Positions 54,141 through 62,967 of a DNA stretch of 64,000 nucleotides are shown here, in pieces. The notes below the pieces were generated by a model, which was not told the origin of the DNA, did no database searches, and was given only the letters and a program-made list of their open reading frames with translations. The DNA is from Flavobacterium cupreum (GTDB lineage Bacteria; Bacteroidota; Bacteroidia; Flavobacteriales; Flavobacteriaceae): contig NZ_QWDM01000001.1 of assembly GCF_003996965.1 (NCBI RefSeq), positions 62,001 to 126,000 on the forward strand, given 5' to 3'. Position 1 is the first letter of the stretch, and every line of letters starts with the position of its first letter. Made by a program: the position numbers and the translations under genes.

Positions 54141-54366
54141 AAACATACCAGAGGACGCGGAAAATACAAACGAAAATACAAACGAAAATGCAAACAGCGC
54201 CTACAATGGTTCGGGGAGCATGCAACCCGGTGCAGGAACCGGAGAAGCCGGTCGTCTGAATGACTACCAGAAAGATGACCTGGATGATGCTGCAGACAAA
54301 AAAAACAATCCTGAGGGAAAAAGCATTGCCGGGGCCACTGACCCTTCCGGGCTTTCGGATATTTAA
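54127..54366 (+). CDS. Asn/Glu-rich hydrophilic mini-protein
   Basis: 79 residues from the ATG at 54127 (the earlier ATG at 54079 lies fully inside the YdaT-like gene). Composition: METNKNIPEDAENTNENTNE at the start, a Gly-rich middle (YNGSGSMQPGAGTGEAG), then DDLDDAADKKNN. Disordered, no known domain. Translation probably depends on the upstream stop, given the 14-bp overlap. Closed by a strong terminator. Confidence 0.6.
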   Translation: METNKNIPEDAENTNENTNENANSAYNGSGSMQPGAGTGEAGRLNDYQKDDLDDAADKKNNPEGKSIAGATDPSGLSDI

Positions 54367-54396
54367 CAGTGTCGTATTATAATGACAGTAAGGGAT

Positions 54397-54438
54397 CCTG
54401 AAAAGAATTTAGTATTTTTATGGTAAATTCTTTTCAGG
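54397..54438 (+). terminator. terminator after the DUF3606/YdaT group
   Basis: 15-bp perfect arms (54397-54411 and 54424-54438) with a 12-nt loop and GTTTTTG after the right arm. It lies about 30 bp past the stop and 79 bp before the helicase start. Confidence 0.85.
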
Positions 54439-54516
54439 GTTTTTGATTTTATCCGAAGGTGTAAAATGCGCCTGATAGATTCCAAAAATACTATTTCTTC
54501 AAATTAAAAAAAGACA

Positions 54517-56904
54517 ATGACCGATCCGATTTTAGAGCAGCTTAATCAAAAACAGCTTCAGGCAGTCAAAACTACCGAAGGCTATGTGCGCGTCATTGCC
54601 GGGGCCGGATCAGGAAAAACAAAAGCCCTGACCTCCAGGTTTGCCTATATTGTGGACCGGCTCGGAATCAATTCCTCCAACATACTTTGTGTGACCTTTA
54701 CCAATAAGGCGGCACAGGAAATGAAAAAAAGAGTAAAAATGCTCATCGGTGATACCTATGATGTAAGCCTTATTACCACCTACCATGGTTTTTGCGTGCG
54801 GTTTCTTCGTGAGGAAATAAATAAGATCCAGTACCCCAAAAATTTCATTATACTCGATGCAGAAGATCAAAAGACCATTCTGCGCGAGGTTTTTAACGAG
54901 CTGGACATCAACTCCAAAAACCTGACTTTCAAACAGGTCCTGCAGTTTATTTCCAAGTCCAAAGGCACCTCTGACTATTTGGGCTACATTTTGGCAAATA
55001 AAAGTTTTGAGGACGAGCAGACCGACAATTTATCGCTGAGGGTATTCCATAAGTATCTCGATAAACAAAAGCGGAACTATGCCCTGGACTTTGATGATTT
55101 GATACATTTCACCGTATACATCCTGACTACTTTTAATGAGGTACTTGTAAAATGGCAGGAAAATATACATTACATACAGGTTGATGAGGCGCAGGACAGC
55201 TCCGACAGTCAGTTTGAGCTTGTTGAAATGCTCTCGCGTATTCATCAGAATTTATTTGTGGTGGGTGACCCTGACCAGGCCATCTACGAGTGGCGCGGTG
55301 CCAAACCCGAATACCTGGTAGATTTTGATAAAATGTTTCCGGACTGCGAAACGATCATCATGAACCAGAACTACCGCTCAACGCCCAACATCCTGAAAGT
55401 TGGCAACCATATTATTAAAAACAACAAAATAAGGGTTGACAAGGATATGATTACCGAGAAGCCCGCCGGGTTTGAAGTGGTGCATTTTCACGGCAAAAAT
55501 GATTTTGAGGAATCACTTTGGGTAGCTTCGGAAATTAAGGAGATCATTAAAACCGATAAGGCAAAATATTCCGACATCACCATATTGTATCGTGCCAATC
55601 ACATCTCCAGAAATATAGAGCAGTCACTGATCAAGGAAAATATACCCTATACCATATTTGGTGGTGTTAAATTCTTTGAAAGAAAAGAAATAAAAGATGT
55701 TTTATCGCTGTTAAGGCTTATTGTAACGGGCGACAATATTTCATTCCTCCGTATGTTCAATCAACCCTCCCGCGGTCTTGGCAAGAAGTTTATGGAGCGC
55801 CTGAGTTATCTGGGGCGCGAACAGAACCTTTCCCTGCTCAAAGCGCTTGAACAAAACAGTACAGACAAGGAATTGGCTAAAAAAGGGGCCGTTGAATTTC
55901 TGGATTTGATCGCTCAGCTAAAAGAGCTTGCTAAAATAAAATCCATATCGGATCTGGTCAAAGAGATACTGGAAAGAAGCGGACTTGCTGAATTATATCG
56001 GAAAGACGGTGATGAGGACCGTCTGGAAAACATCAGGGAGCTTGTCAGTTCCATGCTGCTGCTTGAAAAAGAATATAAAGAGCCTATCAACGCAGCCGAA
56101 TACCTGCAGGAAATTGCGCTGTTCACCGATTTGGATACACACAATGAAAATCAGGATAAAGTAAAACTGATGACAATCCACATTTCAAAAGGACTGGAAT
56201 TCCCCTATGTTTTTCTGTGCGGTTTTACCGAAGGTGTCCTGCCAAGCGCGTTGTCCATCAAAGAAAGAAGAAGCCGCGCCATTGAAGAAGAAAGAAGGCT
56301 CACCTATGTAGCGGTGACGCGCGCCGAGAAAAGATTTTACATCACCGATTCGGAAGGATATAATTTTACGACCGGGCTTAATAAATATCCATCGCGCTTT
56401 CTCTTTGAAATCAGCGAGGAGTTTTACATCCGTAAAGGCAAATTAAGTCCCGAAATCCTGCAGGCTGCTAAAGTACCGGCCGGAAATCCAAATGCAGAAA
56501 GCAGGGAGCTTTTTGCTGTCGGGAATCTGGTTTACCATGAGGTGTTTAAAAAAGGGAGAATCAATGCGGTCGATCTGGAAAAAAACCAATATACCATTGA
56601 CTTTTTTGAAATGGGCAAGGAGAAACCAATAGACTTCAATTTTCGTTTCCTGAAAAAAATAGCCGATGATTCCTCTTCAGAATCCAGTGAGCATGGTACT
56701 ACTGATTCTGCCGGGGATTTACAATCCCATTTGAAGTCCCAGAAAAATCCGTTTGAAGAAGATCTCACTGAACTTTCAAAAGCGGAGTCTTTAGAGAATC
56801 AGCCATTTGATGAAAATGCAAAAGCAGATCCAGGCCAGAATTTAAATTCAGACAATGCTTCAGAATCTGTTAAAATCAAGGATCAAAAATGGTGGAAGTT
56901 TTAA
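54517..56904 (+). CDS. UvrD/PcrA-type superfamily 1 helicase
   Basis: 795 residues. Walker A G29-A-G-S-G-K-T35, motif Ia FTNKAAQEMKKRV, motif II VDEAQDS near 227, motif III GDPDQAIYEWRGA, motif IV QNYRST, motif V TIHISKGLEF (about 550) and VI YVAVTRAEKRFY (about 600). The end (about 690-795) is an acidic, poorly ordered tail after a PcrA-like small beta module (NLVYHEVFKKGRINAVDL). An ATP-dependent 3'-5' DNA helicase for repair or replication restart. It is not adjacent to AddA/RecBCD partners. The tail is longer than in E. coli UvrD; no nuclease domain. Confidence 0.9.
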   Translation: MTDPILEQLNQKQLQAVKTTEGYVRVIAGAGSGKTKALTSRFAYIVDRLGINSSNILCVTFTNKAAQEMKKRVKMLIGDTYDVSLITTYHGFCVRFLREEINKIQYPKNFIILDAEDQKTILREVFNELDINSKNLTFKQVLQFISKSKGTSDYLGYILANKSFEDEQTDNLSLRVFHKYLDKQKRNYALDFDDLIHFTVYILTTFNEVLVKWQENIHYIQVDEAQDSSDSQFELVEMLSRIHQNLFVVGDPDQAIYEWRGAKPEYLVDFDKMFPDCETIIMNQNYRSTPNILKVGNHIIKNNKIRVDKDMITEKPAGFEVVHFHGKNDFEESLWVASEIKEIIKTDKAKYSDITILYRANHISRNIEQSLIKENIPYTIFGGVKFFERKEIKDVLSLLRLIVTGDNISFLRMFNQPSRGLGKKFMERLSYLGREQNLSLLKALEQNSTDKELAKKGAVEFLDLIAQLKELAKIKSISDLVKEILERSGLAELYRKDGDEDRLENIRELVSSMLLLEKEYKEPINAAEYLQEIALFTDLDTHNENQDKVKLMTIHISKGLEFPYVFLCGFTEGVLPSALSIKERRSRAIEEERRLTYVAVTRAEKRFYITDSEGYNFTTGLNKYPSRFLFEISEEFYIRKGKLSPEILQAAKVPAGNPNAESRELFAVGNLVYHEVFKKGRINAVDLEKNQYTIDFFEMGKEKPIDFNFRFLKKIADDSSSESSEHGTTDSAGDLQSHLKSQKNPFEEDLTELSKAESLENQPFDENAKADPGQNLNSDNASESVKIKDQKWWKF

Positions 56905-57127
56905 TGGTACCCTGCTCTTGCCGCAGCCATATGGAGCCTTTTTTTCATATATCCTTATAGCAACGCCCAATAAAAAATAATATTTCGATGAAAAAAAAGG
57001 TTGTCCCCACAGGACACCCCGTCTTTCTTCTGTTTCGTATTTTTACGTGAAGTGATAAAAATATCACCGGCAAAGTTGAATTTCCTGTATAGTTTTGGAT
57101 AGTTTTTTTGTATATTGAACTTCTAAG
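56905..57127. other. intergenic segment after the helicase
   Basis: Contains an imperfect hairpin near 56996-57022 (GGTTGTCC/GGACACCCC region) that is probably terminator debris; otherwise empty. Confidence 0.3.
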
Positions 57128-57320
57128 TTAATTGTTACGCAAGGCATACATTAATTCTTGTTTTGTCATTTTAGATCTTCCTTTAATGTCTGCTTTTTTA
57201 ACTTCCTGATAAAGATCTTGTTTGGTTCTCTTCTCATAGTCGGCGCTTTTACAGCCTCGTTTCTCAGCATCTTTAGCAAGTCAGATAATCTTTGCTTTAG
57301 AAGAATATAATAAGAACTAA
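57128..57320 (-). pseudogene. truncated SAP/Rho-N-like mini-gene with in-frame stop
   Basis: On the minus strand the frame reads YSSKAKII, then a TGA (57281-57283), then LAKDAEKRGCKSADYEKRT and IKGRSKMTKQELMYALRNN, stop at 57128. The part YEKRTKQDLYQEVKKADIKG, then RSKMTKQELMYAL, is a SAP or Rho-N-like helix-loop-helix found in small flavobacterial proteins. Both sides of the TGA read as one protein, so an Arg (CGA to TGA) or similar change broke the gene. No downstream in-frame ATG exists before the domain, so it is probably inactive. Confidence 0.5.
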
Positions 57321-57536
57321 TCCAGGACTGCAGCACGGGTGTTAATTTTTCAGATTATCTCTAAATATATAATTAAATGATTTACAAACCTCGCTGCCTG
57401 CATGGCCGTTTAAACAGATAAAGCCTAAATTTTGTAATTGAGGGCAGATCAATAAATATATTCCTCATGTTTTTTATAACTTCGTAACTTCATACTTATA
57501 CAAAAGAATAATAAACTCATAATTAGTATAAAGCAA

Positions 57537-58016
57537 ATGGTTGATATTGCAGAATTTAAAGCAGTCCAACAGAGTCTGGTGCGCGAATTTGTACTAAACA
57601 TACAAAACGGAGAATTTAACCTGGGATTTACACAGGCAGATCAGCCCGACCTGATCGATACTGAAAAATTTTATCGCAATGGTAACTTTTGGACTGCCCA
57701 AATTAATAACGAAATAGTAGGTACAATTGGGCTTCAGAAGCTGGACAATCAAAATGGAGTACTTCGAAAAATGTTTGTACAAAAAGATTACAGGGGTGCT
57801 GAACCAAAGATTTCCCAATTGCTTTTTGAAAAACTGGCCACTTATGCACGAAGTATTGATTTAAAAATAATTTGGCTTGATACCCCTGGTATTGCCGTAG
57901 CATCACACAGGTTTTATGAAAGAAATGGCTTCCAGCAGACCGATCGGCTGAATCTGCCGGACAATTATGTTTTTCCGGATAAAAACTCAAAAATCTACAA
58001 ACTCGAATTAAAGTAA
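57537..58016 (+). CDS. GNAT N-acetyltransferase
   Basis: 159 residues. The N-terminal helix (FKAVQQSLVREFVLNIQN), WTAQINNEIVGTIGLQKL, VLRKMFVQKDYRGAEPKISQLL (the V-x-x-x-x-RG-x-G/A acetyl-CoA loop with RGAEPK) and IDLKIIWLDTPGIAVASHRFYERNGFQQ (cut) give a GNAT fold. The RGAEPK loop is a relaxed form of the Q/RxxGxG/A motif. Acceptor substrate unknown. It stands alone, plus strand. Confidence 0.85.
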   Translation: MVDIAEFKAVQQSLVREFVLNIQNGEFNLGFTQADQPDLIDTEKFYRNGNFWTAQINNEIVGTIGLQKLDNQNGVLRKMFVQKDYRGAEPKISQLLFEKLATYARSIDLKIIWLDTPGIAVASHRFYERNGFQQTDRLNLPDNYVFPDKNSKIYKLELK

Positions 58017-58158
58017 ATTGTATAAGGAGCAAAAGTACGTCCGGTACATTCCATTTTGTTTTTTACTTAGATCATTCTTGACATAGATCAATTCTTTTCC
58101 TATCAAATATCAATAAAGAAATTAATGTATTATAGGAAATTTGCAGTGTAAAAAAAAC

Positions 58159-58176
58159 ACACATCAGCTGATGTGT
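58159..58176. promoter_or_regulatory. 18-bp perfect palindrome, candidate operator
   Basis: ACACATCAG/CTGATGTGT with no spacer, 28 bp before the VOC start. It could bind a dimeric regulator, but the AraC-type protein at 58815 usually prefers direct repeats. Alternatively it is an RNA hairpin ending upstream transcription. Confidence 0.4.
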
Positions 58177-58204
58177 TAAGTATCTAAATCTAATCTATTA
58201 CAAA

Positions 58205-58666
58205 ATGGAAATTACCTCACAAAATAAAGGCGGACTTGCCTCCTTTTCCCTTTACAATGTCGCTTTTACGGTTGCAGACCTCGATCAGTCGATCGCCTGG
58301 TACAAAAATATTTTTGGCTTTGAGCTTGTAAGCCGTGTAACATTCTCGATCCCGAGTGGCTCTGCAGAAACAGCGATCATTAAATCGGGGGAACTTCGCC
58401 TTGAGCTTTTACAGGTCGACAACGCAAAACGAATCGAAGAACTGTTTGCAGAAGCACCCGGGCATCTTATAACGATCGGAAACAAATCTATTGTCTTACA
58501 GGTTGATGATGTTGCAGCAGCTTCTCAGGAACTTGAAGAAAAAGGAGTGAAATTTGTATGGCGTGAGCTTTACATAGCAGGCGATAAAATGCTCTGTACG
58601 ATGATTGAAGACGTCGATGGAAATAAAATCAATATTTTCCAGACTGATACTATTATTGGGGAGTAA
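58205..58666 (+). CDS. VOC-superfamily (glyoxalase-like) protein
   Basis: 153 residues. Two beta-alpha-beta-beta modules: LYNVAFTVADLDQSIAWYKN, and IVLQVDDVAAASQELEEKG. End of each has an acidic metal-ligand candidate (E in LRLELLQVD; ED-VDGN-KINIFQT). Single-domain VOC dimers include glyoxalase I, antibiotic-binding proteins and dioxygenases; no subtype can be chosen. It precedes an AraC-type regulator by 148 bp on the same strand. Confidence 0.8.
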   Translation: MEITSQNKGGLASFSLYNVAFTVADLDQSIAWYKNIFGFELVSRVTFSIPSGSAETAIIKSGELRLELLQVDNAKRIEELFAEAPGHLITIGNKSIVLQVDDVAAASQELEEKGVKFVWRELYIAGDKMLCTMIEDVDGNKINIFQTDTIIGE

Positions 58667-58688
58667 TACAAAAAATCTTTGTCAGGGT

Positions 58689-58724
58689 TTATAAAGCTGT
58701 ACCCTTAAGAGTGCAGCTTTATAA
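58689..58724 (+). terminator. AT-rich hairpin after the VOC gene
   Basis: 11-bp arms TTATAAAGCTG (58689-58699) and CAGCTTTATAA (58714-58724), 14-nt loop; no T-run after the right arm, so it may be a terminator or a processing site. Confidence 0.4.
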
Positions 58725-58814
58725 GTACTGTCCTGAGCAAAAAGGAGTGAAAATAGAAAATCCTTGCAGTAATCTGTTTATTTTTACAGCGGTAACTAAA
58801 CTAATCCTCATAGT

Positions 58815-59666
58815 ATGAATAAAGTATTTTCAGATACGGGAAATTTACTTTTGGGCCTTGATCAGCCTGAAAATAATACATTGGGGACACCTGCGCAATT
58901 TGCGGAATATACCATCATAATTGTCACGGCCGGTGAAGGCGTTTTCCATGCAGATTTTGCTTCTTTTGCATTTTCTGGCCCTGTAATCCTTTTTTCAACA
59001 CCACAGCAGACCATATCCATTAAAGAGAATACCGCTTTAAAATATGCAATCCTGCAGTTTCACAGCGATTTTTACTGCATTGAATACCACAGAGATGAAG
59101 TTGCCTGCAACGGACTTTTATTTAATACTATTTATATTGAACCTTCACTGCAGCTATCATCAGATGAACTTGTATCCTACCAGATGATAATGAGTCAGAT
59201 TACTGAGGAGTTCAAACAGCCTGTTCCCTCAGATATCGTACTTAGAGCTTACCTCCAGCTATTTTTGGCCAAATCCAGCAGCATAAAAATTAAGAGTATC
59301 GAAAAGCAAAAAGTATACAGGGATGAGAAAATGGATGTATTCAGACAGCTTCTTGAAGAAAATTTTCTGACACTTCGAAAACCCGGCGATTATGCAGCAC
59401 TGCTAGCGATGACTTCTAATAGCTTTACAAAACAGTGTACCAGGCGCTTTAACAAAACACCTTCGCAAATGATACAGGAAAGATTAATTCTGGAAGCAAA
59501 AAAGCAACTGCACCTTACAAGATTAAGTATTAAGGAAATCGCCTTTGCACTAAAATTTCAGGACGAATATTACTTCAGCAGGCTCTTTAAAAAAATGACA
59601 AAAATTTCTCCTCAGGCTTTCAGGAATACCACAGGGATTTCAATAGTGGCTGATTTGTCTATCTAA
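58815..59666 (+). CDS. AraC-family transcriptional regulator
   Basis: 283 residues. N-terminal cupin-like sensing domain (about 20-140, e.g. EYTIIIVTAGEGVFHADFASF and ILFSTPQQTISI) and C-terminal AraC domain with two helix-turn-helix elements (DYAALLAMTSNSFTKQCTRRFN; LSIKEIAFALKFQDEYYFSRLFKK). It is followed 86 bp later by the broken DUF417 gene whose promoter has an exact TAGCTTTG, so a link of the RclR-RclC kind (AraC regulator and DUF417 membrane protein) is plausible. VOC lies upstream. Confidence 0.88.
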   Translation: MNKVFSDTGNLLLGLDQPENNTLGTPAQFAEYTIIIVTAGEGVFHADFASFAFSGPVILFSTPQQTISIKENTALKYAILQFHSDFYCIEYHRDEVACNGLLFNTIYIEPSLQLSSDELVSYQMIMSQITEEFKQPVPSDIVLRAYLQLFLAKSSSIKIKSIEKQKVYRDEKMDVFRQLLEENFLTLRKPGDYAALLAMTSNSFTKQCTRRFNKTPSQMIQERLILEAKKQLHLTRLSIKEIAFALKFQDEYYFSRLFKKMTKISPQAFRNTTGISIVADLSI

Positions 59667-59705
59667 AAGCACTTTTGATCCATTTCAGCAGAACCCTACC
59701 CGCTG

Positions 59706-59713
59706 TAGCTTTG
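59706..59713 (+). promoter_or_regulatory. Bacteroidota-type -7 promoter element (TAGCTTTG)
   Basis: Exact TAnnTTTG match, 40 nt before the ATG at 59753. The earlier ATG at 59726 would leave only a few bases of leader, so the 59753 start is preferred. Confidence 0.5.
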
Positions 59714-59752
59714 TATTGTTAATTAATGACATATAATTTAAAAAACAAAGCA

Positions 59753-60336
59753 ATGAAAAATACTATTTTAAATACAATCGCAAACCTTGACAGCGTGGGC
59801 AAAAAGGTCATTAGGGCTGGAATCGTAATTGTTTTCCTCTGGATTGGAGGACTTAAATTTTTCCCTTATGAGGCTGATGGAATTGTACCCTTTGTAGCCA
59901 ACAGCCCATTTATGTCTGCATTGTATAATAATCCGGAGCAATATAAAGATCACGTCAATAAAGAAGGGGAACTGATCGCTGAGAATCGTCAGTGGAACAT
60001 CGAAAATAATACCTATGGCTTTTCAAATGGGCTGGGCATCTTGTTGATCGGCCTTGCAATTCTGGTAGGAATTCACCGTTGGGCACCTCTGGAGAGTATG
60101 TTTGGAAGTATCTTGTGTTCCTGTTAACCCTTGGAACACTTTCTTTTTTAATAACAACCCCCGAAAGCTGGGTGCCGCATTTGACCGACCAGCAATATGG
60201 ATTCCCTTTTTTATCAGGCAGGGGACGTTTGGTTCTTAAAGACATCGTGATAATGGGAGCCTCTATTATTACCATGAGCGAATCGGCCGCCCTTTACCTG
60301 CGAAATAAAAAAAGAAAATCAAGTACTGCACGGTAA
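59753..60336 (+). pseudogene. DUF417-family (RclC/YkgB-like) membrane protein gene with frameshift
   Basis: The first frame (59753-60127) reads MKNTILNTIANLDSVGKKVI, WIGGLKFFPYEADGIVPFVA and IHRWAPLESMFGSILCSC then stops. The second frame (around 60112-60336) continues with VFLLTLGTLSFLITTPESWV, FPFLSGRGRLVLKDIVIMGA. The full 194-residue product would match DUF417: GLKFFPYEA, NSPFMS, TLSFLxTTPE, FPxLSGxGRxxLKD. One base is missing near 60110-60115 (GSIL to VFLL joint). It may be a real frameshift or a base-calling error; both halves look well conserved. Membrane spans about 25-40, 100-115, 120-138 and 165-182. Confidence 0.75.
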
Positions 60337-60523
60337 TAAATCTCAGGTCTTCTGTTGACATGGCAGTTTAAATATATTTAAAGTAAGGACTATGGGACAA
60401 TGCTCCGCAGGTCCTTTTTTAATATCTTTATGGAAGAAAAAAAGTTAGGTCTCCGGAAAAAGTAGTCCAGGCATCAAAGGCCGAAACTGTCGGAACTTAA
60501 TGGCACATGGAAAAACAGCTTTG

Positions 60524-61231
60524 CTAAATGAGATCTAATAAGTCTTTTGCTCCTATATACCTTTCACATGTAAATCCTTCAGCATATTGAACCCCGATAG
60601 CGCGTCCGAAAATCTGATTGGTGCTTTCAATCTGTTTCAGCAGATTTAAGATGCCCACCGCACCTGAGTCCGAAGCAGAAACAAACTGCGTATCATACGC
60701 CTGAATAACTTCCGTTTTTTTCGTAAAAAAATCGGTAATATCAACCACAACATCAGGTTTTATAAAATAATCCTGAATATAATGGTATACAGCCCCTGCA
60801 CGCCACTTAAGCTGCATTTCTCCCTGCTCAAATGTTTCAATTTTTCTTAATCCTGATAAAAAGGACGCCTCTCTTATCAGGTCGGCTGCCTTTTTATGAT
60901 CAGGATGACGATCAAAAACTGCATTTGCCAAAATAATTTTGGGCTGATATTTTCGTATCAGATGAATGACCTTTAATCGGTTTTCATGGGTATTCTCTAT
61001 ATTGCCATCCCTTAAATTTAACTGTTCCCTTGCAATAATGCCAAGCATTGCTGATGCCTGTAAAGCCTCCTTTCCTCTTGAGTGTTGGTCTCCGAAGCTG
61101 CCGAGCTCTCCTTTGGTCAGATCAACTATTACAACTTTCCCGTTGTTCTTTATTGTTTTTAAAATAACCCCGGCCGCGGCACATTCCACATCATCAGGAT
61201 GTGCACCAAATGCTAAAATATCGATACTCAT
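60524..61231 (-). CDS. bshB1: BshB1-like PIG-L deacetylase
   Basis: 235 residues. Zinc motif H11-P-D-D14 (FGAHPDDVECAAAG), NLRDGNIENTHENR, IRKYQPKIILANAVFDRHPDHKKA with the second HPDH, DVVVDITDFFTKKTEV, GRAIGVQYAEGFTCERYI. The order matches BshB1, which removes acetyl from N-acetylglucosaminyl malate on the way to bacillithiol, the low-molecular thiol of Bacteroidota. In place of E-L-G-x-x-G after HPDD there is ECAAAG, which may mark a paralogue. It sits 10 bp downstream of a flavin-type oxidase gene on the same strand. Confidence 0.8.
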   Translation of the reverse strand: MSIDILAFGAHPDDVECAAAGVILKTIKNNGKVVIVDLTKGELGSFGDQHSRGKEALQASAMLGIIAREQLNLRDGNIENTHENRLKVIHLIRKYQPKIILANAVFDRHPDHKKAADLIREASFLSGLRKIETFEQGEMQLKWRAGAVYHYIQDYFIKPDVVVDITDFFTKKTEVIQAYDTQFVSASDSGAVGILNLLKQIESTNQIFGRAIGVQYAEGFTCERYIGAKDLLDLI

Positions 61232-61241
61232 ACTTTTCGAT

Positions 61242-61856
61242 TTATTTGCCTGAAAGCTGCTCTTCCAGTGTTTTTATCTTATTCTCAAGGCTTACAATAT
61301 ACTCTTTTTGAGGCAGCAGTGCATCGTCAATTTCCTGTGTGGTATAACGCGGGGTGATATGCTGTGGGCAATTCCAGTCGTATGCCTGTATTTCAAAAAT
61401 CATCATTCGCTCCGGACGAAATTTATATTCTTCGGGTTTTAATAAATCATACAGTTTCGGATCACTCTCCAATTCCACTATTTTTGCCTTAGCATACAGT
61501 TTCAGTCTTGCCCTGTGCGGATAAGAAATCATGATAATGGCTACATTATTGTTTGTGGCAATATTTCCCGTTGATATATATTGTTTATTGCCGACAAAAT
61601 CAACAATTCCAATTGTTGAGTTATCAATGACTTTTATAAAACCTTTTGGTCCTCCCCTGTGCTGAATGTATGGATATTCATTGGCCCCAAAGCTGGCCAT
61701 ATAAAAACTGTCGCGGTCCGCTATGAAATAAATTTCATTGTCGGTAAGTCCGTCGACAACGGCCATTTTTTCCATGCGGTCGTAACCATTTCTACTCCCC
61801 TGTTTTTCCTGCAGATCTTTAACAGCATCTGTAAAGGCTAATTTTGCATAATTCAT
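61242..61856 (-). CDS. pyridoxamine 5'-phosphate oxidase-like flavin protein
   Basis: 204 residues from the ATG at 61856 (an in-frame TTG two codons upstream is less likely). FMN split-barrel pattern: EIYFIADRDSFYMASFGANE, IQHRGGPKGFIKVID, NKQYISTGNIATNNNVAIIM, and HRARLKLYAKAKIVEL; the last 20 residues are a coiled-coil tail (LENKIKTLEEQLSGK). The family contains PNPOx, heme oxygenases and stress proteins; substrate unknown. Ten bases before the BshB1-like gene; probably the same transcript, led by this gene. Confidence 0.8.
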   Translation of the reverse strand: MNYAKLAFTDAVKDLQEKQGSRNGYDRMEKMAVVDGLTDNEIYFIADRDSFYMASFGANEYPYIQHRGGPKGFIKVIDNSTIGIVDFVGNKQYISTGNIATNNNVAIIMISYPHRARLKLYAKAKIVELESDPKLYDLLKPEEYKFRPERMMIFEIQAYDWNCPQHITPRYTTQEIDDALLPQKEYIVSLENKIKTLEEQLSGK

Positions 61857-61968
61857 AATCAAAAAATTTAAATTGTTTTGAATTTTATATACTTCCCTTT
61901 TTATATCATATAAATCCCTAAAAATGATTTAGAGAAACCATCTTTAAGGATTTAAAAAAAAATAAGGA

Positions 61969-62952
61969 TCATAACTCCTGAATCTGTCTTATCATTTGAT
62001 TGGTGAAACCCCACTCGTTATCATACCAGGCCATTACTTTCACCAGATCTCCATCCACTACCCTTGTCATTTCCAAATCAACTGTTGCGGCAAATGGGCT
62101 TTTAATAATATCAGTAGAAACAAGGGGTTCATCTGTTACGGCAACCACTTTCTCATAACGGGCAGTCAGAGATTCTTCGGTTAAAATAGCATTGATCTCC
62201 TCGGCTGTTGTATTTCTTTCGGTCACAAATGTGATATCCGAAATAGAACCCACCGGAACAGGAACCCTTACCGCTACACCATCAAATTTTCCGGCGTATT
62301 CCGGCAAAGCTTTTGTGGTCGCTATTGCGGCGCCTGTAGCTGCGGGAGCCAGATTGATCCCTGCCGTACGTCCCATTCTTGGCTCCCTTTTTGAAGGCGC
62401 ATCTACAAGAGTCTGAGAAGCTGTATAGGCATGGATGGTATTTAATATAGCTTTTTTAATCCCTATCCGGCGTCCTAAAATCTCTATCAACGGACTGATA
62501 TTATTAGTGGTACAGCTTGCACAGGAAAATATGGAAACTTTGCCTTCTGCTGTATTTACACCATGTACTATTGTGGGAGTATCCTTTGTAGGTCCTGAGA
62601 TCACAACAAATTTAGCTCCTGCGATAATGTGTTTTTCCGCATCAGCTTTATTGGTAAAAAATCCCGTGCTTTCTATGGCTACATCCACCCATAATTCCTT
62701 CCACGGAAGTTCCAATGGATCTTTCTTCGAAGTATATCTTATCTTTTTATCATCAATCAGAATATAGTCCCCTTCAAATGAAACCTTTCGATCATACTTT
62801 CCATAAATACTGTCATACTTTAAAAGATATACTGCATTTTCTATACTCATCAAATCATTAATTGCTACTACTTCCAAATCCGGAGATTCAAGAATAACTT
62901 TTAAAGAAGATCTTCCAATTCTGCCAAAACCATTAATTGCTATTTTTTTCAT
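61969..62952 (-). CDS. gap: glyceraldehyde-3-phosphate dehydrogenase
   Basis: 327 residues. NAD-binding KIAINGFGRIGRSSLKVI, D33 in VAINDL (NAD-preferring), catalytic C147 in SCASCTTN and H174 in HAYTASQ, the phosphate-binding RTAGINLAPAATGAA and the ending WYDNEWGFTNQMI. It is slightly short of the usual 332-335. It oxidises glyceraldehyde 3-phosphate to 1,3-bisphosphoglycerate. Gene context is a TSUP transporter 15 bp upstream, not the glycolytic pgk, so it may be a second gap copy in the genome with a special role. Confidence 0.9.
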   Translation of the reverse strand: MKKIAINGFGRIGRSSLKVILESPDLEVVAINDLMSIENAVYLLKYDSIYGKYDRKVSFEGDYILIDDKKIRYTSKKDPLELPWKELWVDVAIESTGFFTNKADAEKHIIAGAKFVVISGPTKDTPTIVHGVNTAEGKVSIFSCASCTTNNISPLIEILGRRIGIKKAILNTIHAYTASQTLVDAPSKREPRMGRTAGINLAPAATGAAIATTKALPEYAGKFDGVAVRVPVPVGSISDITFVTERNTTAEEINAILTEESLTARYEKVVAVTDEPLVSTDIIKSPFAATVDLEMTRVVDGDLVKVMAWYDNEWGFTNQMIRQIQEL

Positions 62953-62967
62953 GTTGTTTGTTTTTAA

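Noticed and set aside
54517..56904. UvrD-type helicase considered as part of an anti-phage (Gabija-like) pair
   Set aside because: No OLD-family or other nuclease partner is adjacent; the gene is flanked by a terminator and an intergenic region.
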